From: Chloroflexota bacterium
GTDB lineage: Bacteria > Chloroflexota > Dormibacteria > Dormibacterales > Dormibacteraceae
Direction of reading: 5' to 3'
DNA length: 56,589 bases
Assembly: GCA_005882135.1 (NCBI GenBank)
Contig: VBDR01000032.1
Coordinates: forward strand, 1-56,589
The notes beneath the pieces were generated by a model, which did no database searches, was not told the origin of the DNA, and saw only the letters and a program-made list of their open reading frames with translations. The position numbers and the translations under genes were made by a program. Of this stretch, positions 32,968 through 41,130 are shown piece after piece; position 1 is the first letter of the stretch, and each line of letters opens with the position of its first letter.

Positions 32968-34062
32968 AAGCAGAGCAAGGGCGCCCAGCTCACCCGCGAT
33001 GACAGGCACCGGGCCCCAGATCGGAACGCCTTCCACCGCGACGGCCACCGCCAGCATGTAAGCCCACGTCCAGGCGCGCGGGTGCGCGCGAAGGCACAGC
33101 CATGCCGCCAGACCAAGCATCACCAGGTCGTCGAGGTGGACGTAGGGAGTGGCGAGCATGCCGCCGACGAGGGCGCACACAAACACCCATTCCGGACCGC
33201 GGCGACGCATTCGATAGGCAAGCACCAGCGACCAGGCGGCGATCAAGGCCTGGACCGCCCGTGTGAGGGTCACGTCCCCGATGAGGTAGGCGAGCGTGAG
33301 CTCGCGATTGACGGGTACGCCTGCGGCGAAGCTGAGGCGCGCCTCATACGCGCCGATGCCGCCGGGTCCAAGCGCGACGGCGGAGGCGGCGGCCAGCATC
33401 CCGAGCGCCAGCAGGCTGCCGGCGAAGGCGCGATCCCGCCGGGCTGCGAGCAGCGCGAGGGGCACGAGGAAGGCCAACTGCGGCTTGAGGGCAAGCGCGC
33501 CCAGCGCGATGCCGGCCAGAATCGGCCGGTTGGCGCGCAGCAGGGCATAGGCGCCCGCCACGCCGAGGGCGACCAGGATCCCGGGCTGGCCGAGCTGCAA
33601 TGCGTAGATCACGGGCAGCCATCCGACCGCCGCCACGAGGTGGATGACGCGCGCGCGACCCGCGCCGGGCGCAGCGAGATACCACGTGAGCCCGAGCGTG
33701 ACCAGCAGCAGCCCGCTCCAGGTCCAGTACGCGACCGGGTACGGCAACGCGGTCAGCGGCAGCGCGGACCAGGCCACCGGCGGCGGGCTGATGTAGCGGG
33801 CGAGCTCGGCGATCTTGATGCCGGACCCGAGCGCGTCCAGCTCAGCCTGCTGCAGGTTGAGGTCATAGATTGCCGGCCAGCCGTGCGCGAGCCCGATCCG
33901 GGCCGCGGCGAAGTAGAAGGTGAAGTCGTTGTGGAACCGGTCCGCGGCGTACGCGGACGCCCACTGGTAGAGGTCGAAGATCGCGAACAGGCCGGCGGTG
34001 GCCGCGCCGGCGGCCGCGCCGAGGTTGCGCCATCGGCTGTTGGGGTTCGAACTGGTCACCAC
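32827..34062 (-). CDS. GT87-like (DUF2029) membrane glycosyltransferase
   Basis: A 411-aa membrane protein with ~10 helices. The N-terminal HNDFTFYFAAARIGLAHGWPAIYDL fits the GT87 pattern, where an Asp in the first extracytoplasmic loop is needed for transfer from polyprenyl-phosphate mannose or a similar donor. LALKPQLAFLVPLALLAAR in the middle is also typical. The last ~45 residues are polar, charged and fully antisense to the ABC permease end, so the biologically relevant protein may end near residue 365. The GTG 34062 start is 21 bases from the divergent GNAT gene. Confidence 0.82.
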   Translation of the reverse strand: MVTSSNPNSRWRNLGAAAGAATAGLFAIFDLYQWASAYAADRFHNDFTFYFAAARIGLAHGWPAIYDLNLQQAELDALGSGIKIAELARYISPPPVAWSALPLTALPYPVAYWTWSGLLLVTLGLTWYLAAPGAGRARVIHLVAAVGWLPVIYALQLGQPGILVALGVAGAYALLRANRPILAGIALGALALKPQLAFLVPLALLAARRDRAFAGSLLALGMLAAASAVALGPGGIGAYEARLSFAAGVPVNRELTLAYLIGDVTLTRAVQALIAAWSLVLAYRMRRRGPEWVFVCALVGGMLATPYVHLDDLVMLGLAAWLCLRAHPRAWTWAYMLAVAVAVEGVPIWGPVPVIAGELGALALLSVAALKHDDRDTEEHGAEREHDPSLQRDGEHVSIDRQPKAVDIPHA

Positions 34063-34083
34063 GCGCGGAGGTTACCTTTTGTG

Positions 34084-34623
34084 ATGGTGCCTACGACCGC
34101 CTTTGAGGCTCGAACGATCGAGCTGCGCGATGGAACCAAGTTGCGTTTGCGCCCGATCGTGCCCGAGGACGAGCTGCTGCTCCACGAGGCGGTGGCGGCG
34201 ATGTCCGAACGCACCGTCTACTTCAGGTTCTTCTCACCCATCAAGCGGATGTCGGACGCGCTGGCGCACCGGCTGGCGGTTGTCGACTACAACGACCGCT
34301 TTGCGATCGTGGCCACGACTCACCGGCCGAACGGCAAGGAACGCATCGTCGGTGTGGCGCGGTACGACCGCGCCCGCGGCACCGACGTCGCCGAGGTGGC
34401 TGTGGCCGTGATCGATGAGTTCCAGCGTCGCGGCCTCGGCGGTGCTTTGCTCGCCGAGCTCGCGCGCGTGGCGCGCCCGCACGGTATCAAGACGTTCTCG
34501 CTCATCGTGCTGCCGGAGAACCGCGAGATGCTTGGCCTGCTGCGCAAGATGGGCTGGATACACCAGGCCAGGCTGTCCGGGGGGGTGTACGAGATATCGT
34601 TCGAGCTCCCCGACCTCGCATGA
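34084..34623 (+). CDS. GNAT-family N-acetyltransferase
   Basis: 179 aa from ATG 34084 (GTG 34081 adjacent). The acetyl-CoA binding motif is VAVIDEFQRRGLGGALLAELARVA, and the N-terminal LRDGTKLRLRPIVPEDELLL with MSERTVYFRFF resembles the acetyltransferase module of Pat-type lysine acetyltransferases, here without the acyl-CoA synthetase or cNMP domains. A protein-lysine acetyltransferase role is possible. It overlaps the LysE gene by ATGA. The frame is open upstream but that part is an antisense mirror of the GT87 gene. Confidence 0.85.
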   Translation: MVPTTAFEARTIELRDGTKLRLRPIVPEDELLLHEAVAAMSERTVYFRFFSPIKRMSDALAHRLAVVDYNDRFAIVATTHRPNGKERIVGVARYDRARGTDVAEVAVAVIDEFQRRGLGGALLAELARVARPHGIKTFSLIVLPENREMLGLLRKMGWIHQARLSGGVYEISFELPDLA

Positions 34624-35243
34624 TGGACACCCAGCTCATCGCCTTCGCAGGCGTCTCTTTGTTGCTTGCAGTGACGCCCGGACCGGACATGGCGGTGGTG
34701 ACGAGGAACGCGCTCGTGCACGGTCGCCGGGGTGTGTTCCTGACGACAAGCGGAATCGCGCTGGCGCTCGTGCTCTGGGTCGCCGCGACCGCGATCGGGT
34801 TGTCCGCGCTCCTGCGCGGCTCGAGTGAGATCCTCTTTGCCCTCAAGGTGGTGGGCGCTTGCTACCTGGCCTACCTCGGGGCGCGGACGCTGATTGATTC
34901 GCGCCGGCGCCCCGCCGACCTCGTGGCCGGAACACCCGCGGCTCCGGCGCACGCGGTTTTCAGACAGGGATTTCTTTCCGCGATCAGCAACCCGAAGCTC
35001 GGCGTCTTTTTCGTCACCTTCCTACCGCAGTTTGTACTGCCAGGCCAGGACGTGCTGCCGCGCCTGATCGAGCTCGGCGTCACCTTCGCGGTGATCGGGT
35101 GGCTGTGGATGAACGTGTACGGGCTTTTCGTGACCAGGCTCCGCGAGGTGATCACGGCCCCGCGCGTGAGGCAATGGATGCAGCGAGTGACTGGCGTCGT
35201 GCTCCTAGGCTTCGGCGCCCGCCTGGCCCTAGAGCGCGTTTAG
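34620..35243 (+). CDS. LysE/RhtB-family amino acid exporter
   Basis: A 207-aa membrane protein with about six helices and the LysE-type N-terminus AFAGVSLLLAVTPGPDMAVV, plus ISNPKLGVFFVTFLPQF. The family exports lysine, homoserine, threonine or related metabolites. Translation is coupled to the GNAT gene by a 4-base overlap. Its stop overlaps the stop of the convergent zinc-ribbon gene by four bases (35240-35243). Confidence 0.9.
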   Translation: MMDTQLIAFAGVSLLLAVTPGPDMAVVTRNALVHGRRGVFLTTSGIALALVLWVAATAIGLSALLRGSSEILFALKVVGACYLAYLGARTLIDSRRRPADLVAGTPAAPAHAVFRQGFLSAISNPKLGVFFVTFLPQFVLPGQDVLPRLIELGVTFAVIGWLWMNVYGLFVTRLREVITAPRVRQWMQRVTGVVLLGFGARLALERV

Positions 35244-36013
35244 CCCCAGATGAACTCGGTGCAGAGGTAGTCGAAGGCCTGGCCTTCGGGGATACCGTTC
35301 GGCGAATTCTTGGCGTCGGCGGGATCGACCGCGAAGACCACGACCGTCACCCCACCGCGACTCGCCGCGATGACCGCGAACCGGACCTTGGTTGCGGTCT
35401 GGGTCGAGCCCACCAGGCTCGCGGAATAGATGGCTCCGACACCATCCTGGTCACCGAGGTGCGCGCCTTTCAAGCTCGTGACGAGCGACACATCCTGCCA
35501 TTTGGTCGATGGCAGGTTCGAGACGGCTGACTCGAGAACCTTGTCCGGTCGACCTCCATTCGAGCCTGTCACCACCACGGATCCGAGCTTTGTTCCCAAC
35601 GTGACTCCGTATGCATCGTGGTCGCGAACCGTCCAGTCGGACGAGTAATTGACCTGGAACTTGTAAGCCGTGCTGCGAAACGAAGCCTCTTCGGGCAGTG
35701 GTGTGACGAACTTCGGTGAGCAGTTGACGGTGCAGGGCACGTGTGTGCCGGCGGCAAACTGCGCCGCGGCGAACGCACCGACCACAACCGCTGTGACGAT
35801 CAGGATCAGGACGAGGCCGCCCGCGATCATCGCCGGCGCGAGCTTGTACTGGGGCGGGGTGGGGTAAGGCGGCGGCGGCGCGTAGGTGTACGCCCGCTGC
35901 GGAGCAGCCGCGGCCGTCATCACGGGCGTGCCGCAGCGGCCGCAATAGGTGGCGCCGGGCGCGAGCGGCGCCCCGCACCTTCCGCAGTAACGCGCCGGAG
36001 CAGCGGTCGCCAT
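35240..36013 (-). CDS. Zinc-ribbon membrane protein with extracytoplasmic domain
   Basis: 257 aa from ATG 36013, whose A is also the last base of the upstream TGA (TGATG). A double-CxxC zinc ribbon (YCGRCGAPL, YCGRCGTPV) occupies residues 9-31, then a Pro/Tyr linker, one membrane helix (about 60-85) and a ~170-residue outer domain. In the outer domain a Cys pair (PCTVNCSP) is followed by a PsbP/LpqN-like mix of strands (FQVNYSSDWTV). Function unknown. It is the last gene of the operon starting with the CDF transporter at 41088. Confidence 0.8.
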   Translation of the reverse strand: MATAAPARYCGRCGAPLAPGATYCGRCGTPVMTAAAAPQRAYTYAPPPPYPTPPQYKLAPAMIAGGLVLILIVTAVVVGAFAAAQFAAGTHVPCTVNCSPKFVTPLPEEASFRSTAYKFQVNYSSDWTVRDHDAYGVTLGTKLGSVVVTGSNGGRPDKVLESAVSNLPSTKWQDVSLVTSLKGAHLGDQDGVGAIYSASLVGSTQTATKVRFAVIAASRGGVTVVVFAVDPADAKNSPNGIPEGQAFDYLCTEFIWG

Positions 36014-37200
36014 CAGGATCCCCGCGCGAGTCTTGGCCGGCCCTGCTTCGAGCTCGCCGACCGCGCCGCTCCACACGAGGGACAGAAAGCCATGGTCGGC
36101 ACAACCCGATGGCATTCCGGACAGGGGGAATCTGGGCCGATCTCATGCGCCGCCCCCTCCACCAGCAACGCGTCGTGGATGACGAGCCTGACAAACAGAA
36201 GAAGCGCAGCCGCGACGAACGCGAGGATCAACACGTCCAGGATCAGGTCCTGGACGGCGAAGGCGATCAGGCCGAGCGCGATCTGAACGCCGAATCCAAC
36301 CACCAGGGCGGCAGGGATGCTCGACGGCCATGGACGATTGGAGCGCCGGCGGTCATACCTGCGGAGCCACGCTGAGGCGGCAACCAGCGCGGTGGTGGAC
36401 GCGTTCACCAGCGAGACAAGAAGACCCGCGCGCGCCAGGCGCACCGCCCATTCGAGGGGCGAGCCGCCGGCCACGAGCGGCCCCCCGAGCAGAGGCCAGA
36501 AGGCCGTCAGGGAGCTGGCGAGCGAGAATCCGAGCGCCGATGCGGCGCCAAACGCCAGGCCGTCGAGAGGCTCGCGAAAACGGCTGCGGAACAGATAAAG
36601 GAAGAGCGGGCCCGCCAGCATCAAGACCTGTGCGACGACCGGAATCACGGCGCCGGCCAGCACGAATGCGGTCGTGCGGTCTCCGGTCAGCACCAGCCGC
36701 GACAGCAAACCCCCGGTGATGGTCGTGAACGCGGCGCCCAGCAGCGCCCCAATCCCCATCGTGGTGCCAACCACCAGCCAGGGCTCGCTCTCGTAGACCT
36801 CGACCTCGTACAGGTACATCAGGTAAACAACCGGCAGCGCCAGCAGTGCGGCCACCGTCGCGGGAGCGAACAGATGCAACGCGGCCAGGGCTAGGACGAG
36901 GGCGCCTCCGGCGATCAGCGCCACGCGAAAGGGCCCGCCGCGGCGATGAGGCAGATGTGGGAACAGGGTGATGATCGAGAGGTGGACGGCGTGCTCTGCG
37001 GGCACGGCCGTGTAAGCGTGCCTCCGGCGCCGGCTGCCGCTGGCGAGGTGCGCTCCGCAGTGGCCGCAGAAGTCTCCGGCTGGGACCGTCGACCCGCAGT
37101 GCGGGCATGTCACCAGTGGTGCGCCTTCAAAAGGCCTTCCGCCAGCCTCCACTGCGCGACGTCCTGCACCGGACCTGCGATCCGGACCGCGGTCTTTCAT
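36013..37200 (-). CDS. PrsW-like membrane protein flanked by two zinc ribbons; catalytic motif apparently lost
   Basis: 395 aa from ATG 37200, overlapping the S53 peptidase stop by ATGA. A zinc ribbon CPHCG-x10-CGHCG lies near residues 32-50, then ~9 helices, then a second ribbon CPECH-x9-CPSCG near the C-terminus. The first conserved PrsW feature is present as YEVEVYESEPWLV, and the next, FREPLDGLAFGAASALGF, matches the EPxDG...GF block. Active PrsW proteases follow this with a Glu-Asn pair, but here the residues are SLASSLTAFW, and the later His position reads VNASTTALV. This suggests a non-peptidase membrane scaffold or sensor. The assignment rests on motif memory only. Confidence 0.75.
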   Translation of the reverse strand: MKDRGPDRRSGAGRRAVEAGGRPFEGAPLVTCPHCGSTVPAGDFCGHCGAHLASGSRRRRHAYTAVPAEHAVHLSIITLFPHLPHRRGGPFRVALIAGGALVLALAALHLFAPATVAALLALPVVYLMYLYEVEVYESEPWLVVGTTMGIGALLGAAFTTITGGLLSRLVLTGDRTTAFVLAGAVIPVVAQVLMLAGPLFLYLFRSRFREPLDGLAFGAASALGFSLASSLTAFWPLLGGPLVAGGSPLEWAVRLARAGLLVSLVNASTTALVAASAWLRRYDRRRSNRPWPSSIPAALVVGFGVQIALGLIAFAVQDLILDVLILAFVAAALLLFVRLVIHDALLVEGAAHEIGPDSPCPECHRVVPTMAFCPSCGAARSASSKQGRPRLARGS

Positions 37201-38840
37201 CCGCCGCCCTTGATGTAGCGAATCCACGCGGCGTCCAGCGCGGCCGCGTCCATGCTTCCCCAGCCGGTGGCGAAATCCCAACCTGATGCCGCGTCAAAGC
37301 CGAGGTTGTTGCCGGCCGTCACGTCGTGGAACGGCTTTGGGCTGAGCTTGGATGTGTTCTCTCCCATCCAGTACAGCGCGGGGTTGGCAAAACCAGCCTC
37401 CCGCAGACCTTTTTGCTTCAGATCTTGATTGATCAGGGCGACTGTTCCAGCCCACAGCGGGGTTGCGGCCGAGGTGCCGCCGGCCTGGCCGTCATGGCCG
37501 CCGAAGATGATGTGAAAGCCGGTCGACGGATCTCCGTCTGCGGCAACGTCCGGCACCTGCCGGAGGCCGCGACCTGTGGACTGCGCCTCGCTTCGCTGAT
37601 AACCAGGTATCGCGTAGACCTGGCTCGCACCGCCGCCACCGCCGCTCTCATCGATGGGACTGCTCCATGCGTATTCCTTGTAGTACACGCCCTGCTTCGA
37701 TTCGAAAACCGTGGTGCCGCCGACGGCGGTGACGGTGGGCAGGGTGGAGGGAAAGCTCGCGGCGGCGTCCTGGTCGACACCACACGTGTAGGCGCCGTTG
37801 TCACCGCTCGCGACGAAATGCGACATGCCCAGCGCGACGGCCCGATCCTCGATCGCCGAGTAAACGTTCCGCGCGCCGCTCGGCGTGTCGGGTTCGCACG
37901 ACCCCAGGCTCTCGGAGATGATGGAGCCGAGGTGGTCGGTCACCATCTGGTCGAAGGCGCGGTCGCCGTGGCCGAAGTCCGGAGCCGACAGATAGACGAC
38001 AAGCTTCGCCTTCGGCGCCACCTCGTGGACGATCTCCAGGTCGAGGGCGGTCTCACCCTGCGCTTTCTCCGGGGTGCCCCAGCTTGGGTCGCGTTTGACC
38101 GTCAGCACCGACGCGAAAGGCGGTAACCCGTATTTGGCCGCAAACCTCTCGAGGTCGTTCAGGTTGGGGAGGTCGTCGATCTCGGGAAGCAGGATGGTTT
38201 GACCGCTGCCATCAAGACCTGCATCGCGAAGTGGCTTGATGTTGTAGTAGCTGATGACGTCGGTGGCGATGAGCCCGCCGGGGCGGACCGCGTATCCGTG
38301 AGTCCGCCGGTAATTGTCAAGCCCGCTGACATTGCCGACCACAGCCGCCAGCGCGGGCGGCAGCTGCGGTTGCTCGCGAGTCGCGTAAAAGGTCGCGCCG
38401 TCGGGGAGCCGGTAGCTCTCGATGTTGACCCTGAGCACCGAGGAGGCGGCCGGCGCCGGGCCGTCGGCGGCGATGAGGCTCGAGGGAGGTTGCCAGGACG
38501 CGTTCAGCCCCCCGTTCCGAAGCGCTGACACTGCGCGTTCGACCAGCGCTGGCTCAGGAGCGAAATCCGCCGCATAAGCGGAGGGCGTGATGGTCTTGCC
38601 GGAAGCGAGCAGACCCGCGAGCGCTTCCTGGTTACGACCCTTCAAACCAAAGCTCAGGTAAACCATCGTGGACAGGTTTGCAGGCCCGAGATCAACGGCC
38701 CTGCCGATTGCCTGTTCCAGCGTCGGCGACGGCTTGGGTATCGCCCTCCCCATTTGCCGGGGAGAGTCAGGTTGGGAGCTCTGACAAGCCGATAAGCCCA
38801 GAGCACAAACGCCGAGGAGGGCAACGAGCCGGATGGTCAC
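37197..38840 (-). CDS. S53 (sedolisin) family peptidase, lipoprotein
   Basis: 547 aa from GTG 38840, in a GTGA overlap with the upstream gene. The signal peptide ends LGLSAC, a lipobox, so it is probably membrane-anchored outside. A pro-domain of about 180 residues precedes the peptidase. Catalytic Glu/Asp are in GETALDLEIVHEVAP, oxyanion Asp region in SGDNGAYTCG, and the nucleophile in GGTSAATPLWAG (S53 motif SGTSxxxP, here with Gly for the first Ser). The C-terminal calcium site is FHDVTAGNN with GWDFATGWGS. Sedolisins are acid-active endopeptidases with autocatalytic maturation. Confidence 0.92.
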   Translation of the reverse strand: MTIRLVALLGVCALGLSACQSSQPDSPRQMGRAIPKPSPTLEQAIGRAVDLGPANLSTMVYLSFGLKGRNQEALAGLLASGKTITPSAYAADFAPEPALVERAVSALRNGGLNASWQPPSSLIAADGPAPAASSVLRVNIESYRLPDGATFYATREQPQLPPALAAVVGNVSGLDNYRRTHGYAVRPGGLIATDVISYYNIKPLRDAGLDGSGQTILLPEIDDLPNLNDLERFAAKYGLPPFASVLTVKRDPSWGTPEKAQGETALDLEIVHEVAPKAKLVVYLSAPDFGHGDRAFDQMVTDHLGSIISESLGSCEPDTPSGARNVYSAIEDRAVALGMSHFVASGDNGAYTCGVDQDAAASFPSTLPTVTAVGGTTVFESKQGVYYKEYAWSSPIDESGGGGGASQVYAIPGYQRSEAQSTGRGLRQVPDVAADGDPSTGFHIIFGGHDGQAGGTSAATPLWAGTVALINQDLKQKGLREAGFANPALYWMGENTSKLSPKPFHDVTAGNNLGFDAASGWDFATGWGSMDAAALDAAWIRYIKGGG

Positions 38841-39718
38841 GGCAAGGTAGCTTCCCAAACCTCGGCTTCAAACGTGACCTCAAAACCAAGCTTCCGGTAG
38901 GCGTCGTGCGCGCGCATCGGGTTCTCGCCATCCACATAGAGCGAAGCGTGGCGAGCGCCGGCATTCCGCAGGCGGCGCAGCACCTCGGCCACGAGCCAAC
39001 CGGCCAGGCCCCGACGCCTGTGGCCGGGCAGGGTGCCGACCGAGCTGATCAGACCCACCGGCTGCGGCCGCGGGTCGCCGGCGTACTCCTCGATCTCGCC
39101 AATCGTGATCGCTGCGGGCGACCGCTGCCCCGAGGTCACGGCCATCAAGCAAAGGTCAGGCGCCTTGTCGGCCGTGATCTCCTCTTCGCCGCGCGGCGCA
39201 AATCGCCAATGGTCGGCGAAGGTGAGGTTGAACATCTCCGACCAGCTGCCCTTCGGCGCGGTGGTCCCATCGATCACCTCGTAGCCCGGCACTGGCTTTG
39301 GATCCGGCAGCGCATCCTGGAGGCTGCGGTCCATGCGCCACCACGGCCTGACCGCTCTCATCCCGGCCGCGCTCAACGCTTCCCCGCGCCCTCGGGCCAT
39401 GAACGTCTGCACGACGCCGGCTCCGGCCGCGTGCGAGAGCTGCAGCGCCCAGCGAACCAGGCCGGACGCGACCTCGGGTGGACCGACCACGTTCAGGTTG
39501 GCCTGCGTCCCGTCCGGTGACGGCCGGCCGGTCACCAGCACCGATCCGGCGATGCGACCGTCCTGCTCGACGACACGCGACCTCGCCTCCCAATCAAACC
39601 GGCCCAGCATCCGCCGCATGCGGACTTCATTGGGGACGATGTCCTGCCGGCCCTCGGTCACCTCGCGCCGCCAGAGCTCGATGAGCTGCGCCATGTCTTC
39701 GGCGCGTCCGGGCCTCAT
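38837..39718 (-). CDS. Tandem GNAT-domain acetyltransferase
   Basis: A 293-aa protein with two GNAT-like halves, similar in layout to mycothiol synthase-type enzymes. The C-terminal half has the acetyl-CoA motif SSVGTLPGHRRRGLAGWL and LYVDGENPMRAHDAYRKLGF. The N-terminal half is degenerate. ATG 39718 overlaps the CDF stop (ATGA) and its stop overlaps the peptidase start. The substrate is unknown. Confidence 0.85.
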   Translation of the reverse strand: MRPGRAEDMAQLIELWRREVTEGRQDIVPNEVRMRRMLGRFDWEARSRVVEQDGRIAGSVLVTGRPSPDGTQANLNVVGPPEVASGLVRWALQLSHAAGAGVVQTFMARGRGEALSAAGMRAVRPWWRMDRSLQDALPDPKPVPGYEVIDGTTAPKGSWSEMFNLTFADHWRFAPRGEEEITADKAPDLCLMAVTSGQRSPAAITIGEIEEYAGDPRPQPVGLISSVGTLPGHRRRGLAGWLVAEVLRRLRNAGARHASLYVDGENPMRAHDAYRKLGFEVTFEAEVWEATLP

Positions 39719-41088
39719 GCCGTTACGCGCGTGACGACCTCATGCACGTCGGGAATCTCGCGCCGGATCATCTCTTCGAGCTCGCTCTCGATCTCGTGCG
39801 CGTGCTCCAGGCTGATCTCGCCCGCCACCTCGGCGACGACATGGGCGTACAGCCGGTGTTCGCGGTCGCTGAGCTCGACATCGACCATCCGCTGCACCTC
39901 GGGATGCGACTCCACCACCTCCCGCATACGCGTGGCGAGCTGCTCGTTGCGGGCGGTCACGTCCTGACCGGGAACGACATCCGGTTCCATCGGCTCGAGG
40001 TGGATATCGATGCGCGTCGCCTCCGGCAGCTCGGAGCGAATCGACCGCTCCAGGGCGCGGCTCGTGCGTGAGGCCTGCGCCAGCGTCTGGTCTACAGGGA
40101 GCTTGGCGTGCATGGTGAGATGAAGCGAGCCGTCAGCCTCGCGTTCGACGGTTACGTTGTGCAGGTCGCGGACGCCGCCGTTTCGCGCCGCCGCCGCGTG
40201 GATCCTTTCGACCAGGTCAGCGCCCTGCTTCTGGCCCTCGACGGCAACCGCCAGATCGAGACCTGGAAGCACCGAGCCGGCGCGCCCTTTCACGTCCTCG
40301 ACGAGCGCGCTCGCGGCCTCGACCGAGAGCATCCGCCCGGTGGCGATGCTCGCGTCCCCGATGAGGTTTGGTCCTGACCTCCGGACACGCACCGACCGTA
40401 CTTCGCGCACGCCGTCCACCTTCTGGATCGCGTCCCGCAGCTGCTCTTCCGCTCCGGCCGGGGCGCGGTCGATCAGGATGTCGCCAGATCGCCACGCGAG
40501 CAGCCCGGCCGCCCGCGCGATTATCCCGGCGACGAGCAGGGCCGCCACCGAGTCCGCCCAGCTGAGGCCCAAGCGGACGCCGATCAAACCGGCGATCACG
40601 CCCAGGGTCGCGAGCACGTCGGCCAGACGGTTGGTCGCGTCGGCGAGCATCGCCTCGCTCGATGCCAGGCGACCCACCCGCCTCAGGACCGCGGCGCGTC
40701 CCGCTTCGATCGCAACCGTTGCTACGAGGAGGGCGAAGGCGTAGCCGGCAGGGTTGACGACGGACCCGCCCGCGGCCAGGCGGCGGATCGCCTCGAAAGC
40801 AATGAAGGCGGCGGTCATCAGGAGCAGCAAGCCTTCGGCAAAGGCCGCCAGGTTTTCGGTCCGGCCGTGGCCGTAGGGGTGTTCGGAGTCGGCGGGCTTG
40901 CGCGATGTCCGCACCGCGACGAGCGTGAAGCCGCTTGCCGCGAGGTCGAGGAACGAGTGCGCGGCCTCGCTGAGGATGCCCAGGCTCCCGGTCAGCACCC
41001 CGACGACCAGCTTGGCCAGGACGAGGACGATCCCGATCGCCACCGACCCGAGCGCGACCAGCTCCGGCCGGCGTTCGAGCCTCTTCAC
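39715..41088 (-). CDS. Cation diffusion facilitator transporter with an extended cytoplasmic domain
   Basis: 457 aa; CDF exporters are usually ~300. Six helices occupy residues ~10-200. The transport site is His44 and Asp48 (EAAHSFLDL) in helix 2 with Asn153 and Asp157 (ADATNRLADVLA) in helix 5; Asn is found where His is standard, which should change metal preference. After the usual dimerisation domain (about 205-285) there are two more segments of similar alternating pattern, around 290-375 (LVERIHAAAARNGGVRDLHNV) and 385-457 (MREVVESHPEVQRMVDVEL, then EISLEHAHEIESELEEMI), suggesting three tandem ferredoxin-like domains. First gene of a five-gene overlapping operon. Confidence 0.88.
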   Translation of the reverse strand: MKRLERRPELVALGSVAIGIVLVLAKLVVGVLTGSLGILSEAAHSFLDLAASGFTLVAVRTSRKPADSEHPYGHGRTENLAAFAEGLLLLMTAAFIAFEAIRRLAAGGSVVNPAGYAFALLVATVAIEAGRAAVLRRVGRLASSEAMLADATNRLADVLATLGVIAGLIGVRLGLSWADSVAALLVAGIIARAAGLLAWRSGDILIDRAPAGAEEQLRDAIQKVDGVREVRSVRVRRSGPNLIGDASIATGRMLSVEAASALVEDVKGRAGSVLPGLDLAVAVEGQKQGADLVERIHAAAARNGGVRDLHNVTVEREADGSLHLTMHAKLPVDQTLAQASRTSRALERSIRSELPEATRIDIHLEPMEPDVVPGQDVTARNEQLATRMREVVESHPEVQRMVDVELSDREHRLYAHVVAEVAGEISLEHAHEIESELEEMIRREIPDVHEVVTRVTA

Positions 41089-41130
41089 GGCTTCACTTTA
41101 AGCGCCGTTTTGGAAGGGCCCGAGCAGTAC

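Noticed and set aside
33082-34081. Open frame extending the GNAT gene upstream by 334 codons
   Set aside because: Entirely antisense to the GT87-like gene and without family features; the GNAT domain begins at 34084.
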